DNA of 64,000 nucleotides from Zingiber officinale (Eukaryota; Streptophyta; Magnoliopsida; Zingiberales; Zingiberaceae), in contig NC_056002.1 of NCBI RefSeq assembly GCF_018446385.1, positions 34,148,063 to 34,212,062 of the forward strand. The letters are read 5' to 3'. This document shows positions 1-10,766 of this stretch, in pieces; within the stretch, counting starts at the first letter, position 1; the number at the start of each line of letters is the position of its first letter. The position numbers and the translations under genes are program-made. A model generated the notes under the pieces. That model had not been told where the DNA came from and ran no database searches. It was given only the letters and a program-made list of their open reading frames with translations.

Positions 1-150
1 CGGCGTCTTCCATCTCCTCGTTTCGGATGCAGGTTATGTTCCCACAGACAACGTCAAAACGATCCTGTCCGAAAGCAGATGAGTGGAAAGTTGGGGGTGA
101 CGACTTCGTTGACGGATGAGCTTTTCTGAGCCATAGTGTTGACCACTTGA
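1..150 (-). mobile_element. Tat-like Ty3/Gypsy remnant: LTR end, primer-binding region and start of gag
   Basis: Read on the minus strand, this edge carries an LTR end (GGACAGGATC), the leader GACGTTGTCTGTGGGAAC and then ATGGAAGACGCCG. The same order occurs at 33230-33300 (LTR end, GGCGTCATCTGTGGGAAC, ATGGAAGACGCTGG) in the larger Gypsy element of this window. The gag start codon is the complement of 11-13. The rest of the element lies beyond the left edge. The outer LTR boundary is not clear. Assignment to the Tat lineage follows from the match to the better-preserved copy. Confidence 0.7.
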
Positions 151-1233
151 CCTTGACCTCCACTGTGACAGTTTACCCGTGCCAAATGGCCTCCTCTTCG
201 CCGCATCATTATCTATGTTAAAATTGATAAAAAAAAAAAAAAAAAAAAAGACCCGTGACTATAACAAATTTGTTATCTTTAGGTCATATAATAATAATTT
301 TATCATTATTTGATTTTCGAAGTTAAAATTGATTGATAATTTTAAAAATATATATATAATTAAAATGTATATTAATGTTACAAAATCCATTAGTATTTTT
401 AATATTTTATTAGAGAAACTTAACTTTATATATTTAATTTAAAATATTTATTAAATAAATATATTATTTTATAAATTAGGCCGGAAAGTTTAACAAAAAA
501 AAAAGAATTTTTATTTTTAAAAATTTTACTAACAAATAAGTGAGGTTTGAGATAAGTATGATCTAAAGTTTCCTCCCAATTGCATAAATAAATTTTTAAG
601 ATATATGAAACTATCTTTTAAATTTTACTTAATATTTATTTTAAAAAAGATATTAAGACTTTAATGTTTTTTTTAGTCTGGACGTAAGAATGGTTGACAC
701 GTCTGTCCCTACTTCATGCCTGGGCGGCCATCATAAGAACACCCATAAAGCTAATGTATTATAATATTCATCATTTCATTAAAATATATAAGGTCCACTG
801 TCACATACTGATTATTATATTATAATATTCATCATCTCATTAAAACATATAAGGTTCACTGTCACATACTTATTATAATAATGTATCTCTTTTATCATAT
901 TTTTTTTAATATTCATATTTATTATTTATGGGTTACACAATGTACTTAATTATTTTAAAATTAATATATATTAAATAAATATAATTTAAATATATTTTAA
1001 AGTATTTAAATTATTATTATTATTTTTAATAATAATATTATTTTTTCAAAAAATAATGTTACCATTTTTAAAAAGTAATATTACTTTTTTTAATATATTT
1101 TTTACCATTTATTAAAAATCAAAAAACACGAAGAGAGAGATGAATCCTTCTCAACATGCTCCTCTCTCTCTTGTGAATGAGCACTCACACAGAAAGGAAT
1201 GGATATTATAATACTTAAGGGATACGGGACGTA
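151..1233. other. AT-rich spacer without recognisable gene
   Basis: Strongly AT-rich DNA with a run of about 20 A at 230-249, many short A/T runs and no plausible coding region. The short open frames at 1102-1450 fall in the flank and LTR of the Copia element and show no family resemblance. A 61-bp direct repeat inside it is listed separately. Confidence 0.6.
758..879. repeat. 61-bp direct tandem duplication
   Basis: Two adjacent copies (758-818 and 819-879) begin ATTATAATATTCATCAT and contain AAGGTCCACTGTCACATACT in the first copy and AAGGTTCACTGTCACATACT in the second. They differ at only a few positions. No function is evident. Confidence 0.75.
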
Positions 1234-1642
1234 CTGTTGGGTGTTACAGGAGACGAAGAGGTTTATTTCTTTCGTTACTGTAAACGTCTCATTGCTGCAA
1301 ACTGCTGCAAATGCCAAGAAGACGAAGAGGAGTCCTTCCCCTTCGTCTTCCTTAAGTCTTCTTATAAAGGTGTGTCTAAGCCTTTGAGAGGAGATCACAA
1401 CAGAAGGTTTGCGGAGGTGATCAGAGAGTGCAGCAAAGTTGTGAGGTGATCAGAGAGTGCAGCAGAACGTCCAGAGGCTGGGATTTGGTTCATGGAAAAG
1501 TTCGAGAAGGTTCTGAGTTGTGATTTTCTCGGCGACAGCAGCAAACTTCTTCGACGATATCTTCAGCAAGTTCATCGGGAGATCCAAGTAAGTCATTTAC
1601 AGTTTACTTTTCGGTTGTATTTCATGCTATCCGAATCTATAA
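1234..1642 (+). repeat. Probable 5' LTR of the Copia element
   Basis: Begins TGTTGGGTGTTACAGG and ends just before the primer-binding site at 1643. A TATA-like box TTATAAAG lies at 1372-1379, where an LTR promoter would be expected. Without the 3' LTR for comparison both ends are estimates; the 3' end does not show a clear terminal CA. Confidence 0.5.
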
Positions 1643-1654
1643 TGGTATCAGAGC
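1643..1654 (+). other. Copia primer-binding site
   Basis: TGGTATCAGAGC, complementary to the 3' end of plant initiator tRNA-Met, the usual primer of plant Copia elements. It fixes the element's orientation as plus and places the LTR end immediately upstream. Confidence 0.85.
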
Positions 1655-1744
1655 ATAAATTTGAAAGTATGAAAATCAATGCGGAAAAGCTTGCGTTTTT
1701 TTTCTTCTTCTATCGCGAAGAAGAAGATGAACAGTGAGCATTGT

Positions 1745-2020
1745 TCATCAACTGAATCGATTAACCAATCGATTCGATTGAATTGAATCAGTGGAAATTT
1801 CATTTCAATCGATTCAAAATCGCATGGAGTTCTTCGATCGATTCATGGATCAATTGAAGAGAAATTCAAAAACACGAACAGTGCAGTTTTTTTTTGACAG
1901 CACAATGCATGTGTTTAATCGATTCATCAATCGATTGAATGAGATGCACAGTGAATGAATCGATTCATGAATCGATTGAAGATAAAAAAATTAACTTAAT
2001 CGATTAATGAATCAATTGAA
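1745..2020 (+). repeat. Palindromic AATCGATT repeats in the Copia leader
   Basis: The self-complementary octamer AATCGATT (and variants) recurs in pairs separated by four bases, such as CATC or CATG, so each pair can form a short hairpin. The segment is non-coding leader between the primer-binding site and the first ORF. From 2021 to 2844 I see only AT-rich leader sequence without a gene. Confidence 0.6.
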
Positions 2021-2844
2021 GAAGGAATGAATAGTGCTTCGTTTTTGATGAAGCACAGTAAAAAAATTGAAACGTTTTGATGAAATAAAAAATTCGAAAC
2101 ATTGTTTTTTTTTAATTAGATATATTTATTGATTAATTAAATCCACATGTATTTAATTAATAATAAATAAATATTTAATTAATTTATGGTTCAATTTACT
2201 GAAAATGAAATCAGACTAACTTGTTCGATCAAACGCAGGTCTGATTTAAATTATTAGTTGATTTAAGTAAACCAGTTTGATTCAATAATACCTAAAGCTG
2301 GTCAAATTATTTGTTGGTTTAACCAGCTCGATTTATTATTGAATTAATTAGGGTGATCTTCATTACAGAAGTTGGGTTGATCAAATATGACCGGATTAGT
2401 TCTGTTGTGTCAGATTTGATCATAAAAATTAGATTTGTTCTAATGGGTATGACTTAATCCAATGGGTAATTGGACGAATCAAACGAACCTGAATTTGATC
2501 AATAAGTCTGAGATTGACTCAAATGGGCTTAAACAATAACAGAACATAGGTCAGAAATCTCTGCCCAATTAGATTAGTTCTAATGAGGATAATAGATTAA
2601 GCTTAAGATCCGGATTCTTGATCGACCGATCTAATGTGTCAATCACATGAGACTCTCCAAAATAAGGAAATTTGTTTTTCTTAATTGCTTGTGCATTCTG
2701 TATATTTTGTTATATATGTGAAAATTGAATTTGACCAGTTTTTGTTACTGGTCTGTCGGTTTTGTACTTACATCATGATTTTCAATTCCAGATACAAAGA
2801 ACGATATACATGATGAATGGTCGCTATGAACAACAACATGAACT

Positions 2845-3492
2845 ATGGAGGAGATCGAGAAGCTGGAATATGAACCAGATCACGGAGTCGGTAGGCTTAT
2901 TGGTCGGCTTGATTGGTTGTTCTGGAATCTCGAGCAAGTATGGTATCCAGTCCAAGAAAAAGAAAGAAGATGGTCTCTAGTTTATTCATTATCGGAATAT
3001 CTAAGGCAGATAACATTCCAACTTTGGGAAGATTCTGATGGGCACATCTCATATTCAGAGATGCGTAGGGAGTCACTTCATTTGGAATGGGGTCCTGAAG
3101 AATCTGAAGAGGATCCAGATCCCGAAGAAATGGACCTTGAAGAATCTGAGGAGGATCCAGAAATGGATTCTGAAGATTTAGAGGAGGATCCAAATCCTGT
3201 AGAATCTGAGGATGATCCGAAGATGAATCTCAAAGAATTTGAAGAGGATCCAGAAATAGATCTTGAAGATTTTGAGGAGGATCCAGAGATGGATCCCGAG
3301 GAGGATGTAGAGATGGATCCCGAAGAATCAGAGGAGGATCCTCAAGAGTGTGTAGAAGATCCAGAAATGGGTCTGATGGATACATCTGAGGCTGAACCAC
3401 CCATCATAGAATCCGGGATAAACGGGATGCAATTGCCCACTGCTCTAGCATTTATCCTAGTGGGAGTAGTGCTAGCTTATCTATGTTACTAG
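2845..3492 (+). CDS. Acidic repeat protein with C-terminal membrane anchor, upstream of Copia gag
   Basis: An uninterrupted 215-codon frame starts MEEIEKLEYEPDHG and ends in LCY-stop. Residues about 85-180 are an acidic low-complexity block built on (E/D)xEEDPxM units of roughly 10-12 residues; it contains almost no hydrophobic stretches. The last ~20 residues (LPTALAFILVGVVLAYLCY) form one hydrophobic segment at the very C-terminus, the layout of a tail-anchored protein. It sits between the primer-binding site and gag, where plant Copia elements normally have only leader. Gag and pol of the same copy contain several stops, yet this frame is open. I do not recognise a family. An alternative is a captured host fragment. 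Whether it is translated is unknown. Confidence 0.6.
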   Translation: MEEIEKLEYEPDHGVGRLIGRLDWLFWNLEQVWYPVQEKERRWSLVYSLSEYLRQITFQLWEDSDGHISYSEMRRESLHLEWGPEESEEDPDPEEMDLEESEEDPEMDSEDLEEDPNPVESEDDPKMNLKEFEEDPEIDLEDFEEDPEMDPEEDVEMDPEESEEDPQECVEDPEMGLMDTSEAEPPIIESGINGMQLPTALAFILVGVVLAYLCY

Positions 3493-3880
3493 TGTTCTGT
3501 TTACTGTCGTTATGTACGAACAGTGTTAGCTCATCTAGTTTTTGAGTCATGTAATAATTTATGTCGTTATGTACGAACATAATTATATAATGAAAAGTTA
3601 TATTATATGTTAACAAACTTGGAAATGATTAGTTCATTTCATGATATGATTAGTTCATATGAAAAATAATTAGTTCATTTTAATAATGATTCGTTCATTA
3701 GATGAGATATATGTAATATGATTAATCAATATTGATTAGATTAGAACATACAAATGATGAGTCGAAACAATGTTATCACTTGATTTTGTAAACTCACTCT
3801 AATTTATACTGAGTCAATAAATAATTGCACATATATGAATTGCATTGAAATAATAAATAATGTATTTATTTATGTAGATT
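3493..3880 (+). repeat. Non-coding gap with ATTAGTTCATTT-like repeats
   Basis: AT-rich sequence between the extra ORF and gag. Between about 3630 and 3710 a short motif related to ATTAGTTCATTT appears about four times. Two similar GTCGTTATGTACGAACA(T/G) segments near 3506 and 3563 form another short direct repeat. No gene seen. Confidence 0.5.
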
Positions 3881-4720
3881 ATGACAACTAAAAACATCAT
3901 AGCTGAACTCAATAAGGGTGAGAAATTATATGGGGATAACTACAAAATCTGGCACCTCAAGATACAATACGTTCTTGAGGAACAAGAAGTTCTAGAGGCT
4001 GTAAATCAAATCATGGAAGAACCGGTTGATGGTTCTACGACACAGCACAGACGTGACCTTGATGCCTATAAGGTATGGAAAAGGAAGGACTCCATTGCTA
4101 AGGGTATATTGATTAGTTCAATGGTGGACAACCTGGTATTTGAGCATTACCATCTGTTTATGCTGTCTGGGCAACCCTTAGAGAGAAGTACAGTGGAGTA
4201 AGTCTGAGTAAGCTTCGTCAGCTAACTATCAAGTTTGATAGTTGTAAAAAGCGCTCGAATGTTACCATGGCCCAACATCTCAAGGAGATGGGTAATATGA
4301 TTTGAGAGCTTAAGATTGCTGGTTATGTGTTGACCGATGAACAACAGGTTCAAGCAGTTATCCGTTCCCTTCCTGATTCTTGGGAAATGATGAAACATAA
4401 TCTGACCCACAGTGAGAGTATCAAGACTTTCACCGATGTCTCACGCCATGTTGAACTTGAGGCGGAGAGGATTGAATCCGCAAGGATTTCTAGTCAGGCT
4501 TTTGTAGCTAAAGGTTCTGGTTCCAAGAATAAGAAAAGATTGTTTAAGAAAGGAAAGGGAAAAGGAAAGGAGGCTAGTGTTGTTGCTGTTAAAAACCAAA
4601 TCAAGAAGCAAGGAAAGAGATATGGACAAAGACCTATGAGCAAGTTGACCTGCTTCAACTGTCGCAAGAAGGGTCATTTTGCTCGGGATTGTACTGAGCC
4701 TAAAAAGGTAGGTCCATTGT
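3881..4720 (+). pseudogene. gag: Copia gag, broken
   Basis: The frame opens MTTKNIIAELNKGEKLYGDN and continues IWHLKIQYVL, a start typical of plant Copia gag (UBN2/retrotran_gag type). It is broken between 4201 and 4327 by a stop and a frame change, then continues from 4327 with DEQQVQAVIRSLPDSWEMMK and a Lys-rich stretch. The CCHC zinc knuckle CFNCRKKGHFARDC is at about 4651-4692. Gag would form the virus-like particle and package element RNA. The breaks make this copy unable to supply a full protein. Confidence 0.85.
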
Positions 4721-4739
4721 TATCTTCTTTCCACGAGCA

Positions 4740-7193
4740 ATATGTTGCAAGTACAGTATTGTTAGCTGATTCATATCCTTTGTGCATTGTAGATTCAGGA
4801 GCAATGAACCACGTAGCACGTGATCGAGCTACATATGTGGAGTACCGTCGGTTATCAGCTGGCAACAAATGGATATATGTAGGAAACAATGCAAGAATTG
4901 AAGTCAAAGGAATTGGCACTTGCAAGCTCAATCTATGTGGTGGGCATACCTTATTTCTATATGATGTCCTGTAGGCTCTTGAGATCCGACTGAATATGGT
5001 TTCTGTCATTTGTCTTCTTGATTTAGGTTACAATGTAAATTTTTATAGTCGTTGTGTGGAACTTCGAATTAACTCTGTGTTAATTGGGTATGGTTATGTA
5101 ACAAATGGTTTTATGGTTCTTGATGTAGAACCAAATAATAATGATGTTTGTTTTCCAAACATTGCTCTTACTAGTAATGCTGATGTTAATGATGAAATTT
5201 GGAATGCTAGGCTAGGACATATAGGACAAAAATGAATGAATAGATTAGCTAAGGAGGACCTTTTAGGCACTCATGCTAAAATTAACTTGTCTATATGTGA
5301 GCATTATCTTACTGGAAAGACGACTAGGAAATTATTTGGTAAGGCTATTAGGACTAAATCACCATTGTAATTAATTCATTCGAATATTTGTGGTCCAATG
5401 AATATGAAGGCTAGAAATGGAAGTTCTCATTTCATTACATTTATTGATGTCTTTACGCGTTTTGGTCATGTGTATTTGATTTCTCACAAATCTGAAGCAT
5501 TGGATTGTTTTATTCGTTACTTGAACGAAGTTGAGAATCAATTGGAACGTAAGGTTAAAACCTTGTGCACTGACCGTGGAGGTGAATATTTGTCTAATCA
5601 GTTCAAGACAATGTGCAATGAGAAAGAGATTATTAGACAGCTAACTATCCCTGAAACTCCACAGTAAAATGAGGTTGCTGAAAGAAGAAATAGGACTCTT
5701 CTTGAAATGGTTAGATCTATAATGGCGCAGGCTAATTTGCCAATCTCCTATTGGGGAGATGCATTATTAGTTGTGGCCTATATACTTAACAAAGTGCACT
5801 CAAAATTAGTTCCATCTACCCACATGAACGTTGGACATACAGAAAGCCTGATTTAAGTAATCTGAGACCTTGGGGGTCAACTGCTTACATTCATGATAAG
5901 ACTCACAGACATGGAAAATTATGACCCAAAGGTAAGAAGTGTATCTTTATAAGGTACTCTGAGACTTCTAACAGTTATGTTTTTATTGGTGAGTGACAAG
6001 ATGGAACCATCTCTGAAATAGAGTCAAGAGATGCTACTTTCTTGAAACTAAGTTCCCAACACGAGGTGAAGTTGATAAGATAATTCCTCTATATAAGATA
6101 GAGGAGGATAGTATTCCTTTATCCACAGATCAGGAGATGCCTGAATCTAGTCAACCTAGTGGGAGTAATTTGCCACTGAATGAGTCAGGTTCTCAACAGT
6201 CTAACCTTCGAAGAAGTAATCGTCAAATTATTCCTCGGAGAAGGTTTGATATTGAGAATGAGGCATTGATGATTCTCCCAGTTGATGATGAGGAACCTCT
6301 AACAGTTGAGGAAGCTTTGAGAAGCTCAATTAGAAAAGAATGGAAAATTGCAATGGATGAAGAAATGGAGCTAATGAGAAAGAATCAAGTTTAGGATTTA
6401 ATCGATCTTCCTCTGGGCCGAAGGGCTATTGGGAATAAGTGGATTCTCAAAGTAAAGAGGAAAGCAGATGAATCGATTAATCGATACAAAGCTCGATTAG
6501 TTATAAAAGGATACACCCAAATGGAGGATATTACCCCTAAAACCAAAAGGATATACCCCAGTTGTAAAGTTTGTGTCAATACGTGTCATCCTAGCTATAG
6601 TAACACAATATGACATGGAATTACATCAGATGGATGTAAAAATGACTTTCCTTAATGGTAATCTTGACGAAGAAATCTATATAGTACAATCAGAAGGTTA
6701 TGTTGCTGAACGCCAAGAAAAAAGAGTATGTAGACTTAGGAAGTCTATATATGGGCTAAAGCAAGCGTCAAGACAATGGAACATAAGATTCAATGAAGTC
6801 ATTTTGTCTTATGGTTTCGAAATGATCAATGAGGATCATTGTGTTTACTTAAGAAAGGAAAAAGGAAAGTTTGTCATTTTATCATTATATGTTGATGATA
6901 TGCTAATAGCTGGAAGCGACAAAAAGTGTGTGATAGAAGTCAAAAGTTGGCTTTCATCACAATTTGACATAATAGATATGGGAGAAGTAGAGTACATCTT
7001 AGGAGTGAAGATCGTTAGAGATCAATCAAAAAGGCTTTTGGGTTTGTCTCAAGAAGCTTATATCACTAAAATGCTACAACACTTCAATATGTCAGATTGT
7101 AACATTAAACAGACACCTATAGCGAAAGGTACTTTTTTTAACAAAAGTATGTATCTCAAGACTCTTGAGGAAATAGCTGAAATGAAGAAGACA
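4740..7193 (+). pseudogene. pol: Copia pol (protease, integrase, reverse transcriptase), broken and truncated
   Basis: Protease: CIVDSGAMNH near 4785-4815 holds the catalytic Asp. The GAG-pre-integrase segment (RLGHIGQK, stop, MNRLAKEDLL) is at about 5208-5265. The integrase core follows with FIDVFTRFGHVYLI, then CTDRGGEYLS; a TAA at about 5665 replaces the Gly codon of the NGVAERR motif. Reverse transcriptase shows QMDVKMTFLNGNLDEEIY, GLKQASRQW and LYVDDML (near 6885-6905). Multiple stops and frame changes between 4974 and 6573 disable it. It ends at 7193 where the CACTA element begins, so the last RT segment and RNase H are absent. Confidence 0.85.
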
Positions 7194-7540
7194 CACTACT
7201 AGAAAACTAGGCTTTTGAGACACAACAAAATATGTCTTAAATTATATATTTACTGTCTCAAAATATTTTTGAGGCGGTGATGAGACAGTAATGTAGTCGT
7301 CCCTAATACAAGCGTCTCAAAAAAATATTGAGACAGTTGTACTGTCTCAAATGCTATTTAAGACAGTGATGAGACAATTATTTAATTGTCTCAAAAGTAT
7401 TTAAGACAGTTATTGTTTTGTCTCAAATGTTGTGTCTTATCCTATGAAAAAAACTAAAGACACTAAATTGAGATGGTAATGTGCTGTCTCAAATAGAAGT
7501 GAAGACAGTAAATTACTGTCCCTAATATTTTAACTTGTTA
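7194..7540. repeat. CACTA terminal and subterminal repeats
   Basis: After the terminus, the motif TGAGACAGT / ACTGTCTCA recurs many times in both orientations through about 7540. In CACTA elements such subterminal repeats are the binding sites of the small transposition protein. From 7541 to 7795 the sequence is AT-rich and non-coding, probably the 3' flank of the minus-strand gene. Confidence 0.75.
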
Positions 7541-7795
7541 AATGCAACAATTATGATAAAAATTAATAATCTTTAAAGAACATTTATTATACAAATTAAT
7601 TAATCTAGATTAAATCTAATAAATTGTCATTTCAAAACAAAAGGAAAAATTCTCTTTTTATAAATTAAAAATGATATCCACAATATAAAATTCTATAATC
7701 AGTACATCCAACATTCATCCAAAAAAAAACTGTTCCCATGAAAGTTACATAAAAGAAAGTCTAAAGAACAACTCCTCGTGATCTAGAGATAACTT

Positions 7796-10517
7796 CTATA
7801 ATCCTTCTTCATCAGAATCCTGAACATAAAAAAAACTCTTATTAGAGGTAAAGATGATTTATAATATATACTGTTAAAAAAAAATCAATAAACAGAACAT
7901 TTCAATAAGAAATCTCATCATCTAACACATAATCCTCTTTCTTGCAACTATATATATATACAACATAAACAACCCTAAGTTAAACAAACCTCTTCATCTC
8001 GTAATAAGAAATGATGGTTTATGTGTTTGTCAATATCTTTGTGTCTTTCAAGTTGTTGCACCTGTAAAATAAATTTATCTACAGCTTAAAAATATATACA
8101 CTACTACATCACCAAAATTGTTAATAAAACTAAAAAAATTCTTATGAAAACAACTACCAATGTACCTGTTGGTTATACAATCCTTGTTCATGTGAAATAA
8201 TATTATCTGCAACCTAAATAAAAAATAATGTACGTATCACAAAACTATCAAAATTCATTATAAAAGTCAGTTATTTAAATAAAGTAAAGATACCTTTTGA
8301 TTTCTAAATTCACTGGATTCCATACCAAGATGAGTCAATGGGGATTCATGATTCTCTAACTTTGATTGAAGTGCATCTATTTGAGATTTCATTTGGTTTA
8401 GAATAGGAGTCACTACTTTCATACACTCTGCTACAGCTTTCTCCGTAGCCATTTTTATTAACTCATTTGAATGTTCATTGGATAACAAAGGGTGAGTACG
8501 CATATCAGAAGGACTATGACCTAAACCCATAGTGCGAACATAACCATGACTTTGATTTCCCATGAAACTATTGAAAATCTTCTATCTCAACTCAGGTGTT
8601 TGATCCTCAATAGGTACCGCTGATAACTTTTCTTGCATTTGACCCTAGATGTTTATTAACATCAATAAATATAGATCCTTCACAAGTAAACAAAATGATA
8701 ATGTCTAAATAATATAAGAATTATAAATGAATGTGTTTACTATTAAATTTGCAGCCTCAGCATCAGCTGGAACTCCATTTTTAGAACGAGCCTCAATGTA
8801 TGTTGTTAAGGGATCAGTTGACTTTCCATCAGCTGCCAACTATATAAAAATGACAAATCTTTATAAATTTGTTACCAGAAAAATATAGTATATTATAATT
8901 ATACATACTTTTATTTTGAAGTTAGGCATCGAAATCCTTCCGGTCCTATGTATTGGCCCCACAAGTTCTCTATTGAGTGCATTTTTCTTTGAAATTTCCT
9001 TTAAAAAAAATAGAGATTTTTTTGAACAGGTTATAATGACAATAATTAAAAAAACATAAACAATGTTATTTGAGACAAGATTACTTGAAATTTGTCTGTA
9101 CTCCAGTACTCGATGAGAATCCTCCATTGCTCAGGTTCAACACGATTAGGAACATTGGTTAACAATTGGTCATACGTCTTTCCATTAAAATAATCAGTTT
9201 TAATTCGATTCTTCCACTTTCTCCATTTGTCGCCAACAGATTTAAGACATACAGACTTATGTGCCAGAGGGGCATTACTGCTCTCCTATATAATTTATAG
9301 GAGATATATGAACAGTTAAAAAATATTTAGAAACAATTATTATAACTAGGTTAGAAACATTGCTTGTCATATTGGTCATATGATATGATTAATAATAGAG
9401 CAAAAATGGAGAACTTACTTGAACTTCATTCCAGATATAATCTGTAACATGTGTGGGCATGTCAGACCATTCCACATATGTTAAGGGAACTTGGACACCA
9501 TTACGAGCAATTCGACCAAGCAATGATGAATACTTCCCTGCATTCGATCCAATAGCTTGGAATGATTCGTTGAAATCAACTATTAACTTTTCACCTGCAT
9601 GTAAATCCCCTTGAGCAGGGCCTCTTCCTCTCTTTTTAGTAACTTCATTGTTAGTTTCTCCTATAAATTCAACAAACGTAAAAGACTTGTAAATTACAAT
9701 AAGTAAAAAAGTACCAACAAAGAGAGGTGATAAAGAATACGAGAAATTTAAAAAATAATTGAACACTTTAGAAATCTATATAAACTAACCTGAATTTGGC
9801 AAGGTTAAACTAGGTTGTAAATTAGGTGGATCAATTGATTGTGAATTTTGTTGTTCATCAATGAGCTCCAAAGTTTGAGCTTGCAATGTTGATACTTGTT
9901 GAACTTGTGATTGATGCTTGGATCTTGTTTGTGGACGATGAACTATTGGACGTAACATATTATTTGGTCTTTGTTGTTGTGGTTTCTCTAGTACACGTGT
10001 GGGAGGATGCACTTGAGATAAATTACCCTGAGCAGGGCCTCTTCCTCGTTTTTTAGTCACTCCATTATTAGTTTCTCCTAGAAATTCAACAAATGTAAAA
10101 GACTTATAAATTACAATAAGTAAAAAAAGAACCAACAAAGAGAGGTGACAAATAATACAAGAAATTTAAAAAATAATTGAGCACTTCGGAAATCAATATA
10201 AACTAACCTGAATTTGGTAAGGTTAATCCAGGTTGTGAATTAGGTGGATCAATTGATTGCGAGTTTTGTAGTTCATCAATGAGCTCCAAAGTTTGAGCTT
10301 GCAATGTTGATGCTTGTTGAACTTGTGATTGATGCTTGGATCTTGTTTGTGGATGATGAATTATTGGACGTAATATGTTATTTGGCCTTTGTTGTTGTGG
10401 TTTCTCTATTACACGTGTAGAAGGATGCACTTGAGATATATTACCTTTTACCACATTTGTTTTATCACCATTCAATTTTTCCAACATGGTTGTCCCTTTC
10501 TTTTTTTGTCTAGCCAT
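7796..10517 (-). pseudogene. CACTA-associated transposase-24 (Ptta/En/Spm) family protein, spliced
   Basis: The start MARQKKKGTT is at 10517. Exons inferred from open frame and GT/AG borders: 10208-10517, 9790-10077, 9419-9660, 9085-9285, 8909-8998, 8741-8839, 8294-8644, 8167-8213, 7990-8062, and a last exon DSDEEGL-stop ending at 7796. Exon 3 holds RGRGPAQGDLHAGEKLIVDF; exon 4 holds KSVGDKWRKWKNRIKTDYF; exons 5-6 hold RTGRISMPNF and DPLTTYIEARSKNGVPAD. These are typical of the plant transposase_24 family, and exon 7 ends in a coiled-coil-like stretch. The family is thought to bind the subterminal repeats. Oddities: exon 2 duplicates much of exon 1, and a TAG at 8582-8584 interrupts exon 7, so the copy is probably dead. 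Confidence 0.75.
9614..10445 (-). repeat. ~415-bp tandem duplication inside the CACTA gene
   Basis: The stretch from about 9614 to 10035 (GCAGGGCCTCTTCCTC, an intron with AATTACAATAAGTAAAAAA, then AATTTGGCAAGGTTAAAC through CACTTGAGATAAATTACC) recurs from about 10036 to 10445 with few differences. The copied block contains a whole intron and most of one exon, so it added an exon with the same Gln/Ser-rich peptide (RPQTRSKHQSQVQQ). Confidence 0.8.
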
Positions 10518-10766
10518 GATGACCTATAATGAAAAAAAATCAACGTATCAATCCAGAGGCCAAAAAAGATCAATTACACATTTGAAGCTGAACTTGGAAA
10601 AGAAAACATTGATGACCAATTATTAAATTATAAATAAATCAGATTAATACTCAAAAATTGATTATGCATCAAGCATAAATGAAGAATAAAAATGCAATAG
10701 AAATATATAATTAAAAAACAAGTCTCTACTCAATAATAAATAAAAATGTATATTAAAGATTAACAA

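Larger units (their letters stand above)
1234..7193 (+). mobile_element. Ty1/Copia LTR retrotransposon, 3' part missing
   Basis: In order: a probable 5' LTR, the Copia-type primer-binding site TGGTATCAGAGC (1643-1654), a long leader, an extra ORF (2845-3492), gag with a CCHC knuckle, protease, integrase and reverse transcriptase. The copy stops inside the polyprotein at 7193, exactly where a CACTA transposon begins. RNase H and a 3' LTR were not found on the other side of that transposon. Several stop codons and frameshifts make this copy defective. The LTR start at TGTTGGGTG is the weakest boundary. Confidence 0.85.
7194..10766 (-). mobile_element. CACTA (En/Spm) transposon, one end present, other end lost
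   Basis: Starts with the canonical terminus CACTACTAGAAAAC at 7194, flanked by ACA, a possible 3-bp target copy. The inverted terminus expected on the far side was not found; the element is interrupted at 10767 by a chromovirus-like LTR. Subterminal repeats and a multi-exon minus-strand gene of the transposase-24 type fill the segment. No DDE transposase (TnpD-like) is seen, so this is a partial or non-autonomous copy. It is inserted in the Copia reverse transcriptase. Confidence 0.8.
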
